A stretch of 12,077 bases of DNA from Betaproteobacteria bacterium (GCA_028292065.1 JAQGNC010000232.1:1-12077); one strand, 5' to 3'; shown: positions 1-7,657, numbered from the stretch's first letter. Made by a program: numbers and translations. The notes: generated from the sequence alone by a model not told the origin.

Positions 1-4
1 CTCA

Positions 5-70
5 AGTGTTAAGTGTTCAGTGAAGGCGGTGCCGAGCGATCAGCGCGGTGTTCATTAAACACTAAACACT
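5..70. repeat. Inverted pair of heptamer-type repeats 3' of pheA
   Basis: The left arm (5-22, AGTGTTAAGTGTTCAGTG) and the reverse complement of the right arm (53-70, AGTGTTTAGTGTTTAATG) match at 15 of 18 positions, with a 30-bp spacer. Each arm is itself about two and a half copies of a 7-bp unit AGTGTTN. The pair lies just beyond the pheA stop codon, so a pheA transcript would fold here, but there is no T-run on either side, so it is not a standard intrinsic terminator. It may be a short intergenic repeat family or a 3'-end stabilising stem. Confidence 0.6.
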
Positions 71-88
71 CGACACTGCGCGTCGCTA

Positions 89-1156
89 CTACGCGGCGGC
101 CGCGGGATACGAGCCGAGATTCTTGAACAGCGATGCCTTGCGCTGGAGCTCTGCCAGCGCACGCGCGACGTTCCCATCGCTCGCGTGGCCTTCGAGGTCG
201 ACGTAGAAAACGTATTCCCACAGACCGGTGCGCGCGGGCCTCGATTCGAGCTTGCTCATGCTCACACCGTTGGCTGCGAGCGGCGTCAGCAGGTCGTGTA
301 TCGCACCGGGCGCGTTGCGCGTGGACAGGATGAGCGAAGTCTTGTCCCTGCCCGAAGGCGGCGCGTCGTGCTCGGCGATCACGAGAAAGCGCGTGGTGTT
401 CTTCGCTTCGTCTTCGATGTTGCGCGCGAGCAGTTGCAGGCCGTAAAGCGAAGCAGCGGTTTTGCTCGCGATCGCGGCGGCGCCACGCTCGCGCGCGGCC
501 ATCTTCGCGCCTTCTGCGTTGCTCACGACCGCGATGGTCTCGGCGTGCGGCAGATGGCGCGAGAGCCAGCGCTGGCACTGGCCGAGGCTCTGGGTGTGCG
601 AATACACCTTGCGGATCGAGCTGAGCGTTTTGGTCTTGCTCATGAGGCACTGGCGGATCGGCAGCATCACTTCGCCGCACACGCGCGCCGGCGTGGACAG
701 GAGGAGATCGAGGCTGCGGCCCACCGCGCCTTCGGTCGAGTTCTCGACCGGCACCACGCCATAGCCGGCCGCGCCGCCTTCGACCCCGCGAAACACCTCG
801 TCGATCGACGCGCACGCCGAAGTCGGCACCGCGCCGCCGAAATGCTTGATCGCGGCTTCCTGGCTGTAGGTGCCTTCCGGACCCAGATACGCCACCGTCA
901 TCTTGTCTTCGAGCGCGCGGCACGCCGACATGATCTCGGTATAGACGCGCTGCAGCGCGCGGTCAGGCAGCGGCCCCGGATTGAGCTCGGCCACTCGCCG
1001 CAGGACCTGGGCTTCGCGTTCGGGGCGATACACCGCCGCCCCCTGCTTCACGTGGCCGACCTGCTGGGCGAGTCGCGCGCGCTCGGAGAGCAGCTTCACG
1101 AGGCGTGCGTCGAGCGCGTCGATTTTGTCGCGCAGTTTTTTCAGCGTTTCGGTCAT
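89..1156 (-). CDS. pheA: Bifunctional chorismate mutase / prephenate dehydratase (P-protein)
   Basis: This cytoplasmic enzyme converts chorismate to prephenate and then to phenylpyruvate, committing carbon to phenylalanine. The protein has 355 residues, a normal P-protein length. Residues 1-85 form the AroQ-type helical chorismate mutase, with the expected active-site residues R9, R28, K37 and the R47-E48 pair. Residues 87-265 are the prephenate dehydratase domain, with the motifs LGPEGTYSQEAA (91-102), VPVENSTEGAV (135-145) and NTTRF (253-257). Residues 272-350 are a regulatory ACT domain with the ESRP motif (304-307) that binds phenylalanine, so feedback inhibition is expected. It is the last gene of the gyrA-serC-serA-pheA run, 87 bp after serA. 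No strong ribosome binding site is visible; the start is chosen because it begins the mutase helix at the usual place. Confidence 0.97.
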   Translation of the reverse strand: MTETLKKLRDKIDALDARLVKLLSERARLAQQVGHVKQGAAVYRPEREAQVLRRVAELNPGPLPDRALQRVYTEIMSACRALEDKMTVAYLGPEGTYSQEAAIKHFGGAVPTSACASIDEVFRGVEGGAAGYGVVPVENSTEGAVGRSLDLLLSTPARVCGEVMLPIRQCLMSKTKTLSSIRKVYSHTQSLGQCQRWLSRHLPHAETIAVVSNAEGAKMAARERGAAAIASKTAASLYGLQLLARNIEDEAKNTTRFLVIAEHDAPPSGRDKTSLILSTRNAPGAIHDLLTPLAANGVSMSKLESRPARTGLWEYVFYVDLEGHASDGNVARALAELQRKASLFKNLGSYPAAAA

Positions 1157-1243
1157 GAATGACTGCCGGTGATCAGCATGCCGGGCACGGCTTGCGCGCG
1201 TGGCGCCGCAGCGTATCCCGCGCCCGTCGCGGCTCCTGTAGCG

Positions 1244-2425
1244 TTATTCCTCGGGCAGATAACGCACCGAGAGCACGCCCTCGATGGCGGCGAGATCGGC
1301 GAGCAGCGACGGTGGGACGGCGCTGTCGGTGTCGACCAGGGTGTACGCCATCTGCGCCTTGGATTTGTTCAGCATGGTATGGATGTTCAGGCCCGCTTTC
1401 GCCATCGCCGTCGAGATCTGGCCCACCATGTTCGGCACGTTCGCGTTGGCGATTCCGACCCGGAACGGCGCTTCGCGGGGCATTACGACATCGGGGAAAT
1501 TGACGGCGTTGACGATGTTACCTTGCTCGAGAAAATCGCGCACCTGATCGACGACCATCATCGCGCAGTTGTCCTCGGCTTCGCGCGTCGACGCGCCCAG
1601 ATGCGGCAGCGCCACCACGCTCGCGTGCCCCTGCAGCAGTTGGGTCGGAAAGTCGCACATGTAGTAGCGCAGGCGCTTGGCATCGAGCGCTTCGAGGAGC
1701 GCGACTTCATCGACGAGGCCGTCGCGAGCGAAGTTGAGCAGTATCGCGCCGTGCTTCATGAGCTTCAGGCGCTCGCCGTTGATCATATGACGCGTGACGT
1801 CGAGAAGCGGCGCGTGCAGTGTCACGAACTCGCTCGCCTTGAGGACTTCCTCGATCGAGTGCGCTTTCTTCACCTGCGACGGCAGGCTCCACGCAGCGTC
1901 GACGGTGATGTGCGGATCGAAGCCGACGACGTTCATGCCGAGCTTGATCGCGGCGTCCGCCACGAGGCTGCCGATCTTGCCCAGGCCGATGATGCCCAGG
2001 CAGTGCCGCGGAAGCTCGGTGCCGACGAAATGCTTCTTGCCGTCTTCGACCAGCTTGTGAAGCGCGGCGTCGTCCCCCGCGAGGCTGTCGACGAAGCGGA
2101 CCGCCGGCACCAGGTTACGCGCCGCGATGAGCATCGAGGCGAGCACGAGCTCCTTGACCGCGTTGGCGTTCGCGCCGGGCGCGTTGAACACCGGCACGCC
2201 GCGCCGGCTCAATTCCACGACCGGGATGTTGTTCGTGCCCGCGCCCGCGCGGCCTATCGCCTTCACCTGCGCGGGTATGTCCATGCCGTGCATGTCGTGC
2301 GAGCGCAGCAGGATCGCGTCGGGATCGGCGACGTGGTTGCCGACGGTGTATCGCCCCGCAGGAAAGCGCTTCAAGCCCAGAGGCGAAATCGAGTTGAGCG
2401 TGAGAACGCGAAACGCCTCAGCCAT
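1244..2425 (-). CDS. serA: D-3-phosphoglycerate dehydrogenase, short ACT-domain form
   Basis: This enzyme oxidises 3-phosphoglycerate to 3-phosphohydroxypyruvate with NAD, the first step of serine synthesis. With the start at 2425 it has 393 residues. The Rossmann motif GLGKIG is at 147-152, the catalytic Arg in the NFARDGLVDE segment is R234, and the catalytic His in PHLGAST is H275. The last 70 or so residues form an ACT domain. The usual DVFxxEP segment carrying the catalytic Glu is replaced by CDFPTQL (about 257-263), as I recall for the short SerA forms of Bacteroidetes and Clostridia. Start choice: this ATG overlaps the serC stop by 8 bp (ATGGCTGA) with a purine-rich GAGAAG just upstream; an in-frame ATG at 2443 would add six residues inside serC and is less likely. 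The overlap implies translational coupling to serC, which makes the next enzyme of the pathway. Confidence 0.93.
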   Translation of the reverse strand: MAEAFRVLTLNSISPLGLKRFPAGRYTVGNHVADPDAILLRSHDMHGMDIPAQVKAIGRAGAGTNNIPVVELSRRGVPVFNAPGANANAVKELVLASMLIAARNLVPAVRFVDSLAGDDAALHKLVEDGKKHFVGTELPRHCLGIIGLGKIGSLVADAAIKLGMNVVGFDPHITVDAAWSLPSQVKKAHSIEEVLKASEFVTLHAPLLDVTRHMINGERLKLMKHGAILLNFARDGLVDEVALLEALDAKRLRYYMCDFPTQLLQGHASVVALPHLGASTREAEDNCAMMVVDQVRDFLEQGNIVNAVNFPDVVMPREAPFRVGIANANVPNMVGQISTAMAKAGLNIHTMLNKSKAQMAYTLVDTDSAVPPSLLADLAAIEGVLSVRYLPEE

Positions 2426-3500
2426 GCTTCTTCTCGAACTCACGCATGAATTCGACCAGCGCCTGCACGCCTTCCATCGGCATCGCGTTGTAGACCGACG
2501 CGCGCATGCCGCCGACCGAACGATGGCCTTTCAACTGGGTCAGCCCGCGCGCTTCGGCTTCTTTCAGGAACGCGCTGTCGAGCGAATCGCTCTTCAGCGT
2601 GAACGGAATGTTCATGCGCGAACGGTCTTCTTTCGCCACCGGCGAGCGATAGAACTCGCTCTGGTCGAGGTAATCGTAGACGAGGCTCGACTTGGCGATG
2701 TTGATCTCTTCCATCTTCTTCAGGCCGCCGAGCTTCTTGAGCCACTGGAAGACGAGACCCGCGACGTAGATGCCGTAGGTCGGCGGGGTGTTGTACATCG
2801 AATCGTTGTCGGCCTGGATCTTGTAGTCGAAGACCGAAGGGGTCGTCGCGGCGGCCTCGCCGATGAGATCGTCGCGTACGATGACGATCGTCAGCCCCGC
2901 GGGGCCGATGTTCTTCTGCGCGCCGGCGTAAATCAGGCCGTAACGCGCGACGTCGATCGGCCGGGACAGGATGTGCGACGAGGCGTCGGCGACGAGCGGG
3001 ACGCTCCCGGTGTCGGGCGTCCAGTGGAACTCGACGCCGCCGATCGTCTCGTTGGTCGTCACGTGCACGTAAGCCGCATCGGGGTGGAGCTTCCATTCCG
3101 ACTGTTTCGGCACACAGGTGTAGCTCGACGCTTCCGAGCTCGCGGCGACGTTGACCTTGCAATACTTCTTCGCATCGCCGATGGCTTTCTTCGACCACTG
3201 GCCGGTGTTGACGTAATCGGCGCTCGTTTTACCGCGCAGCAGGTTGAGCGGGATCATCGCGAACTGCGCAGCCGCCCCGCCCTGCAGGAAAAGCACCTTG
3301 TAGTTCGCGGGAATCGCGAGCAGCTCGCGCAGGTCGCTTTCGGCATCCGCGTGGATCGAGATGAACTCCTTGCCGCGGTGGCTCATTTCCATCACCGACA
3401 TGCCGCTGCCGTGCCAGTCGAGCATCTCCCGGGCGGCCTGCTCGAGGACCGGTTCCGGCAACACCGCCGGGCCTGCACTGAAATTGAATACGCGTGACAT
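2418..3500 (-). CDS. serC: Phosphoserine aminotransferase
   Basis: This PLP enzyme transfers the amino group of glutamate to 3-phosphohydroxypyruvate, giving O-phosphoserine; the same enzyme usually serves pyridoxine synthesis. The 360 residues match the family length. The N-terminus RVFNFSAGPAVLP is the family signature. The PLP-binding lysine is K196 in YAGAQKNIGPAGL, the substrate-binding H41-R42 lies in MSHRGKEF, NTPPT is at 237-241, and GGMRAS near the C-terminus contains R333. It lies 52 bp after the gyrA stop and overlaps serA by 8 bp. Shine-Dalgarno pairing upstream of the ATG is poor. The gyrA-serC-pheA order is a conserved proteobacterial arrangement, with serA as an insertion in it here. 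Confidence 0.98.
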   Translation of the reverse strand: MSRVFNFSAGPAVLPEPVLEQAAREMLDWHGSGMSVMEMSHRGKEFISIHADAESDLRELLAIPANYKVLFLQGGAAAQFAMIPLNLLRGKTSADYVNTGQWSKKAIGDAKKYCKVNVAASSEASSYTCVPKQSEWKLHPDAAYVHVTTNETIGGVEFHWTPDTGSVPLVADASSHILSRPIDVARYGLIYAGAQKNIGPAGLTIVIVRDDLIGEAAATTPSVFDYKIQADNDSMYNTPPTYGIYVAGLVFQWLKKLGGLKKMEEINIAKSSLVYDYLDQSEFYRSPVAKEDRSRMNIPFTLKSDSLDSAFLKEAEARGLTQLKGHRSVGGMRASVYNAMPMEGVQALVEFMREFEKKHG

Positions 3501-3552
3501 AAATGGTGGGGATCAGGTGATTAGAACCGGGGTGAGTCGAGCGTATCGGGGG

Positions 3553-6228
3553 TCAAGGGGTGTCGCCGGGTTCGCCGGGTTCGTCCGGCGTGTCAGCGTC
3601 GCCACCGGCTTCAGGCGCCGGGGTGCCGGCCGCCTCTCCGGCTGATCCCGTCGGAGCGTCGCCGCCGTTCCCGTTCCCGTTACCGTTGGGGTCGTCCTCG
3701 GGCTCGAGGATCTTCTCGACGCCCGCCAGCGCTTCATTGTCGCCGAGGTTGATGAGGCGCACGCCCTGGGTCGAGCGGCCGACCTCCCGAATCTCGGCGA
3801 CCCTGGTGCGGATCAGGACCCCGCCGGTCGTGATGAGCACGACCTCGTCGTCGCTGCTGACGAGCTGCGCACCGACGAGCTTGCCGTTGCGCTCGCTGCA
3901 CTGGATCGCGATCATGCCCTGCGTGCCGCGGCCGTGCCGCGTGTAGTCGAGCACCGCGGTGCGCTTGCCGTAGCCTTTCTGCGTGGCCGTCAGTACCGAA
4001 AGGGTCTCGTCACTCGCGGTGATCAGCGAGATAACGTGCTGGCCTTCCGCGAGCCGCATGCCCCGCACGCCGCCCGCCGAGCGTCCCATCGCGCGCACTT
4101 CACCTTCGTCGAAGCGAACCGCTTTGCCGGCGTCGGAAAACAGCATGATGTCCTGCTTGCCGTCGGTGACTGCGACGCCGATGAGGTAATCGCCTTCGTC
4201 GAGCGTGACCGCGATGATCCCGCGGGTCATCGGGCGGGAGAACGCGGCGAGCGCGGTTTTCTTGACCGTGCCGTTCGCGGTCGCCATGAAGACGAAATGG
4301 TCCTCGCCGAACTCCCTGACCGGAAGTACCGCGGTGATCTTCTCGTCGTCGGTCAGCGGCACCAGGTTCACGATAGGCCGGCCGCGCGAGACGCGGCTGC
4401 CCTGCGGCACCTCGTAGACCTTGAGCCAGTACACCCGGCCGTGGTTCGAGAAGCACAGGATGTAATCGTGGGTGTTGGCGATGAAGAGCTTCTCGACGAA
4501 ATCGTCTTCCTTCGTCGTCGTCGCCTGCCGCCCGCGACCGCCCCGCTTCTGGGCGCGATAGTCCGCGACCGGCTGCGATTTCATGTAGCCGCCGTGGGAG
4601 ATCGTGACGACCACGTCCTCGGGCGTGATGAAGTCTTCGGTCCCGAGATCCTGCGTCGTCGTGACGATCTCGCTGCGGCGCTCGTCGCCGTACTGCGCGC
4701 GGATCGCGGCGAGCTCGTCCGAGATGATTCTGGTCACTCGCGCCGGGTTCGCGAGGATGTCGAGCAGATCGATGATCTTGGCCATCGTGTCGCGATACTC
4801 GGCGACGATCTTGTCCTGCTCCAGCGCGGTCAGGTTCTGCAGGCGCATTTCGAGGATGCGCTGCGCCTGCACGTCGGAGAGCTTGTAACCCTGCGGGAAC
4901 AGGCCGTATTCGGTCGACAGTCCTTCGGGCTTGGAGATCGGGCCTTCGCTGCGCGCCAGCATCTCCTCGACCATCGTGGACCGCCAGTAGCGGCCCATCA
5001 GGCCGACCTTCGCTTCCGCCGGGCTCGCTGCCGCCTTGATGAGCGCAATGACTTCGTCGACGTTCGACAGCGCGACCGCGAGGCCTTCGAGGATGTGCCC
5101 GCGCTCGCGCGCCTTGCGCAGCTCGAACACGGTGCGGCGCGTGACGACTTCGCGGCGGTGGCGCAGGAAGGCTTCGAGGAACTGCTTCAGGTTGAGCAGG
5201 CGCGGCTGGCCGTCGACCAGGGCCACCATATTCATGCCGAAAGTGTCCTGAAGCTGCGTTTCTTTCCACAGCCGGTTCAGGATGATCTCGGCGTTCTCGC
5301 CCCGCTTCAACTCGATGACCGCGCGCATTCCGCGCTTGTCGGACTCGTCGCGAATGTCCGAAATGCCTTCGATCTTCTTCTCCCGGACGAGCTCGCCGAT
5401 GCGCATCAGGAGGTTGGCTTTGTTCACCTGGTAAGGCAGCTCGTCGATGATGATCGACATGCGCCCGCCCTTGTCCGCCTCTTCGAAATGGGTCCGCGCC
5501 CGCATCACGATACGGCCGCGGCCGGTGCGGTAGCCTTCCCGCACCCCGGACACACCATAGATGATCCCGCGGGTCGGGAAGTCGGGCGCCGGGATGATCT
5601 CGATGAGCTCGTCGATCGTCATCAGCGGGTTTTTCAGCAGCGCCTGACACGCGTCGATCACTTCGGACAGGTTGTGCGGCGGGATATTGGTCGCCATGCC
5701 GACCGCGATCCCCGACGAGCCGTTGACCAGCAGGTTCGGCACGCGGGTCGGCAGCGTGACCGGCTCCTGCTCCTTGCCGTCGTAGTTCGGCTCGAAATCG
5801 ACGGTTTCCATGTCGATGTCGGCGAGCATTTCCGACGTGATGCGCTCCAGGCGGCATTCGGTATACCGGTAGGCCGCGGCGGAGTCGCCGTCGATCGAGC
5901 CGAAGTTGCCCTGGCCGTCGATCAGCGTATAGCGCATCGAGAAGTCCTGGGCCATCCGCACCAGGGCCTCGTAGGTCGCGGAGTCGCCGTGCGGATGATA
6001 TTTGCCCAGCACGTCGCCGACCACGCGAGCGCACTTCACGTAGGAGCGGTTCCAGACGGTGTTCGCTTCGTGCATCGCGAACAGGATGCGGCGGTGCACC
6101 GGCTTCAATCCATCCCGCACGTCGGGGAGCGCGCGTCCGACGATCACGCTCATGGCGTAATCCAGATACGAGCGGCGCATTTCCTCTTCGAGGCTTACTG
6201 GCAGCGTTTCTTTGGCGACTTGATCCAT
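3553..6228 (-). CDS. gyrA: DNA gyrase subunit A
   Basis: GyrA is the DNA-cleaving subunit of the A2B2 gyrase that introduces negative supercoils using ATP hydrolysed by GyrB. The protein has 891 residues. The winged-helix/tower region at the N-terminus carries the quinolone-resistance segment HPHGDSATYE (78-87), with Ser at 83 and Glu at 87, and the catalytic tyrosine Y122 in AAAYRYTE, at the same number as in E. coli. The GyrA-box QKRGGRG (560-566) begins the C-terminal beta-pinwheel, confirming gyrase rather than ParC. Ser83 is the quinolone-susceptible state; Glu87 differs from the E. coli Asp but is acidic. Residues about 842-891 form a low-complexity acidic tail with an NGNGNGNGG stretch, encoded by 6-bp repeats. 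No clear Shine-Dalgarno precedes the ATG, but the MDQVAKETLPVSLEEEM start is typical. Confidence 0.99.
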   Translation of the reverse strand: MDQVAKETLPVSLEEEMRRSYLDYAMSVIVGRALPDVRDGLKPVHRRILFAMHEANTVWNRSYVKCARVVGDVLGKYHPHGDSATYEALVRMAQDFSMRYTLIDGQGNFGSIDGDSAAAYRYTECRLERITSEMLADIDMETVDFEPNYDGKEQEPVTLPTRVPNLLVNGSSGIAVGMATNIPPHNLSEVIDACQALLKNPLMTIDELIEIIPAPDFPTRGIIYGVSGVREGYRTGRGRIVMRARTHFEEADKGGRMSIIIDELPYQVNKANLLMRIGELVREKKIEGISDIRDESDKRGMRAVIELKRGENAEIILNRLWKETQLQDTFGMNMVALVDGQPRLLNLKQFLEAFLRHRREVVTRRTVFELRKARERGHILEGLAVALSNVDEVIALIKAAASPAEAKVGLMGRYWRSTMVEEMLARSEGPISKPEGLSTEYGLFPQGYKLSDVQAQRILEMRLQNLTALEQDKIVAEYRDTMAKIIDLLDILANPARVTRIISDELAAIRAQYGDERRSEIVTTTQDLGTEDFITPEDVVVTISHGGYMKSQPVADYRAQKRGGRGRQATTTKEDDFVEKLFIANTHDYILCFSNHGRVYWLKVYEVPQGSRVSRGRPIVNLVPLTDDEKITAVLPVREFGEDHFVFMATANGTVKKTALAAFSRPMTRGIIAVTLDEGDYLIGVAVTDGKQDIMLFSDAGKAVRFDEGEVRAMGRSAGGVRGMRLAEGQHVISLITASDETLSVLTATQKGYGKRTAVLDYTRHGRGTQGMIAIQCSERNGKLVGAQLVSSDDEVVLITTGGVLIRTRVAEIREVGRSTQGVRLINLGDNEALAGVEKILEPEDDPNGNGNGNGGDAPTGSAGEAAGTPAPEAGGDADTPDEPGEPGDTP
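3665..3688. repeat. Four 6-bp units inside the gyrA tail
   Basis: Four consecutive hexamers of the form CGTTNN (cgttcc, cgttcc, cgttac, cgttgg) lie in the 3' part of gyrA and encode the alternating Asn-Gly stretch. Copy-number change in steps of 6 bp would keep the reading frame, so the tail length may vary between strains. Confidence 0.6.
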
Positions 6229-6271
6229 GCGGGTGACGGCAAAACCGTTTTAGGCGAGCTAAAAAGTGTCA

Positions 6272-6280
6272 ATTTTACCA
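6272..6280 (-). promoter_or_regulatory. Candidate extended -10 promoter of gyrA
   Basis: On the minus strand the sequence reads TGGTAAAAT, an extended -10 (TGn plus a TATAAT-like hexamer), 43 bp upstream of the gyrA ATG, which would give a leader of about 35-40 nt. No good -35 hexamer lies at standard spacing, as is common for extended -10 promoters. A TTGACA (reverse strand of 6267-6272) overlaps it but has no -10 partner at 16-18 bp. Confidence 0.4.
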
Positions 6281-6660
6281 TGCGAAACGTGCTCGCCGCA
6301 CGGCTTCACTTCGACGGAAAACCCTGAGCGCCTCGGCGCTTAGAGTTATGGATGCTGCGCCGCCGCGGAGGACAGCGCACGGGCGCAATAGTTGCTGAAG
6401 CTCGGCTGGATCAGGGACCGCGGTACTCGTCGTCGTTCTGGCGAAGACCAGGACCCATTTTCAAACCGACATGGGTTCTGGCGTACGCCAGAACGACGAA
6501 ATAAGGGGTGCGGAATTGAAGCCGCGTTATTACAAAGGCATGAAGCAGGCATGCCGCTCGCATGTGCGAAACCGACATCGAGCGGAGCAAACGGGAGTAC
6601 GACGGCGCGTTACGAAAATCGAGGCGTAGCTTGACCGCAGCGTTTCATTTTAGCAACAAG
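6281..6660. other. Gene-free part of the gyrA/ompA divergent spacer
   Basis: This stretch between the two divergent promoters has no credible gene. The short open frames across it run through an inverted palindromic repeat (6431-6498) and have no family resemblance, start signal or domain. A small GC-rich hairpin (AGCGC, loop CTCG, GCGCT; about 6327-6340) has no T-run. The remainder shows nothing I can assign. Confidence 0.5.
6431..6498. repeat. REPIN-like inverted pair of palindromic repeats
   Basis: Two 28-bp copies face each other: 6431-6458 and 6471-6498, separated by 12 bp. The left copy matches the reverse complement of the right copy at 24 of 28 positions. The right copy contains a perfect 18-bp palindrome, TTCTGGCGTACGCCAGAA (6476-6493). 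Two REP units in inverted orientation with a short spacer is the layout of a REPIN/BIME, which is mobilised in other bacteria by a RAYT (REP-associated transposase). No RAYT gene is in this window. A third, single copy is at 9773-9800. Confidence 0.75.
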
Positions 6661-6686
6661 CCCCTATGCTTTTTTCCTCCAAACCA

Positions 6687-6695
6687 TGTTATGAT
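6687..6695 (+). promoter_or_regulatory. Candidate extended -10 promoter of the OmpA gene
   Basis: The sequence reads TGTTATGAT: a TATGAT hexamer (6690-6695) preceded by the TGn of an extended -10. The region at -35 (around 6667-6672) is a weak match. Initiation near 6702 would give a leader of about 113 nt before the ATG at 6815. A TTGACA at 6711-6716 was considered as an alternative -35, but no -10-like hexamer lies 16-18 bp after it. Confidence 0.45.
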
Positions 6696-6715
6696 TTCGG
6701 CATGTTTGCTTTGAC

Positions 6716-6729
6716 ATCACCATTGTGAT
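6716..6729. promoter_or_regulatory. Small inverted repeat in the OmpA leader
   Basis: ATCAC-CATT-GTGAT is a perfect 5-bp inverted repeat with a 4-bp centre, about 15-25 bp downstream of the predicted start of transcription. It could be an operator for a dimeric regulator or a minor RNA stem; no specific regulator is indicated. Confidence 0.25.
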
Positions 6730-6781
6730 ATTAAGTGAACCCTGGGGAGATTCTCTTTTAGGTTCCGGCGCTTAGGCGGGG

Positions 6782-6805
6782 CCTGACTTTTCGTAAATCA
6801 GGAGG
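6782..6805 (+). promoter_or_regulatory. Strong ribosome binding site within a possible hairpin
   Basis: AGGAGG (6800-6805) lies 9 nt before the OmpA ATG and is the best Shine-Dalgarno in the window. The segment CCTGA (6782-6786) can pair with TCAGG (6798-6802), placing part of the site in a short stem. This would allow translational control or small-RNA targeting, as known for enterobacterial ompA leaders, but the stem is weak. Confidence 0.45.
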
Positions 6806-6814
6806 AACAAGAAC

Positions 6815-7588
6815 ATGAGTTCAGCATTTCGGATGTCTCTCGCGACCGTGGCTGTATGCGCGGCGCTCTTACCTGCGACAGGCTCAGCCGCGACCGGAGA
6901 ACGGCTCGACGGCTACCTGACCGACACGCAAGGCGGAGTTGCGCGTGCGATCGGCGCAGGTGTGTGCGTCCGCACCAGCCAGTGGACACCCGCCCTGGCG
7001 GTCGCCGAGTGTGATCCGGACCTTATGCCGAAACCCGCGCCCGTAGCGGCGCCGAAGCCCGCCCCCGCGCCGGCCCCGGAAGCCAAGCCCGCGCCGAAGC
7101 CGGAAGCGAAGCCGAAGCCCGCCAAGCCGCAGATGATGAACGTGGAGCGCAAGATCGAGCTCCAGGGCATGCCGTTCGACAAGGCGGAAATGACGCCGGA
7201 CAACGTGAAAGAGCTCGACGAGTTCATGGCTGATCTGAAACCCGTGACCCTCGGCGCCATCATCGTCACCGGTCACACCGACCGCATCGGCAGCCTGAAG
7301 TACAACCAGCGTCTGTCGGAGCGTCGCGCAGTGGTGGTGAAGGACTACGTCGTCAGCAAGGGTATCGATCCCAAGCTGATCTTCTGGGAAGGGAAAGCAT
7401 TCAAACAGCCGATCCCGGTGACCAAGTTCTGCTCGAACAAGATGAAGCGTAAACAGCTCATCGAGTGTCTGGCCCCGAACCGTCGCGTTACGGTGGAAGC
7501 TGTCGGTGTGATGCCCGCACCGGCGAAGAAGCCCGCCGCGAAACCGGAAGCCGGCAAGCCGGAAGCGACGCCCGCGCCGAAGCCCTAA
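6815..7588 (+). CDS. OmpA-family peptidoglycan-binding protein
   Basis: This is an exported 257-residue protein likely to link the outer membrane or periplasm to peptidoglycan. Residues 1-25 look like a Sec signal peptide (basic start, hydrophobic ATVAVCAALL, cleavage probably after GSA at 25). A short mature N-terminal region contains a Cys pair (C51, C66) around TPALAVAECDP. Residues 72-106 are a Pro/Ala/Lys-rich linker. The OmpA C-terminal domain spans about 112-228, with GHTDRIGSLKYNQRLSERRA (153-172), including D156 and R171, which in this family bind diaminopimelate. A second Cys pair (C206, C218) fits the conserved disulfide. The tail is again Lys/Pro/Ala-rich. There is no room for an eight-stranded beta-barrel, so it is not a classical porin-like OmpA; proteins of this layout sit near ubiG and gyrA in betaproteobacteria. 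A strong AGGAGG supports the start and suggests high expression. Confidence 0.95.
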   Translation: MSSAFRMSLATVAVCAALLPATGSAATGERLDGYLTDTQGGVARAIGAGVCVRTSQWTPALAVAECDPDLMPKPAPVAAPKPAPAPAPEAKPAPKPEAKPKPAKPQMMNVERKIELQGMPFDKAEMTPDNVKELDEFMADLKPVTLGAIIVTGHTDRIGSLKYNQRLSERRAVVVKDYVVSKGIDPKLIFWEGKAFKQPIPVTKFCSNKMKRKQLIECLAPNRRVTVEAVGVMPAPAKKPAAKPEAGKPEATPAPKP

Positions 7589-7605
7589 GCGCTGAGCGTC
7601 ACCTG

Positions 7606-7635
7606 AAAAAGCCCCGCTTCGGCGGGGCTTTTTTT
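7606..7635 (+). terminator. Intrinsic terminator after the OmpA gene
   Basis: A perfect 7-bp stem GCCCCGC/GCGGGGC with a TTCG tetraloop (7611-7628) is followed by seven T residues (7629-7635) and preceded by five A residues, so it could work in both directions. It begins 17 bp after the stop codon. Confidence 0.93.
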
Positions 7636-7657
7636 ATGGCACCTGAAAAGACCTGCC

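Noticed and set aside
5..70. Intrinsic terminator for pheA
   Set aside because: The inverted repeat is AT-rich with a 30-bp loop and lacks a T-run on the pheA strand.
185..1162. Long plus-strand frame opposite pheA
   Set aside because: It is an antisense shadow in GC-rich DNA; pheA on the minus strand has clear domains and catalytic residues.
3700..6228. parC rather than gyrA
   Set aside because: The GyrA-box QKRGGRG and the serC/pheA neighbourhood identify gyrase subunit A.
3934..6327. A 797-codon plus-strand frame opposite gyrA
   Set aside because: It mirrors gyrA codon structure, has Arg/His/Asp-rich low-complexity composition and no domain.
6346..6634. Two small frames (68 codons minus, 80 codons plus) in the gyrA/ompA spacer
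   Set aside because: Both are made largely of the inverted palindromic repeat and have no start signal or family resemblance.
6711..6739. TTGACA as a -35 box for the OmpA gene
   Set aside because: No -10-like hexamer lies 16-18 bp downstream; the extended -10 at 6687-6695 is better.
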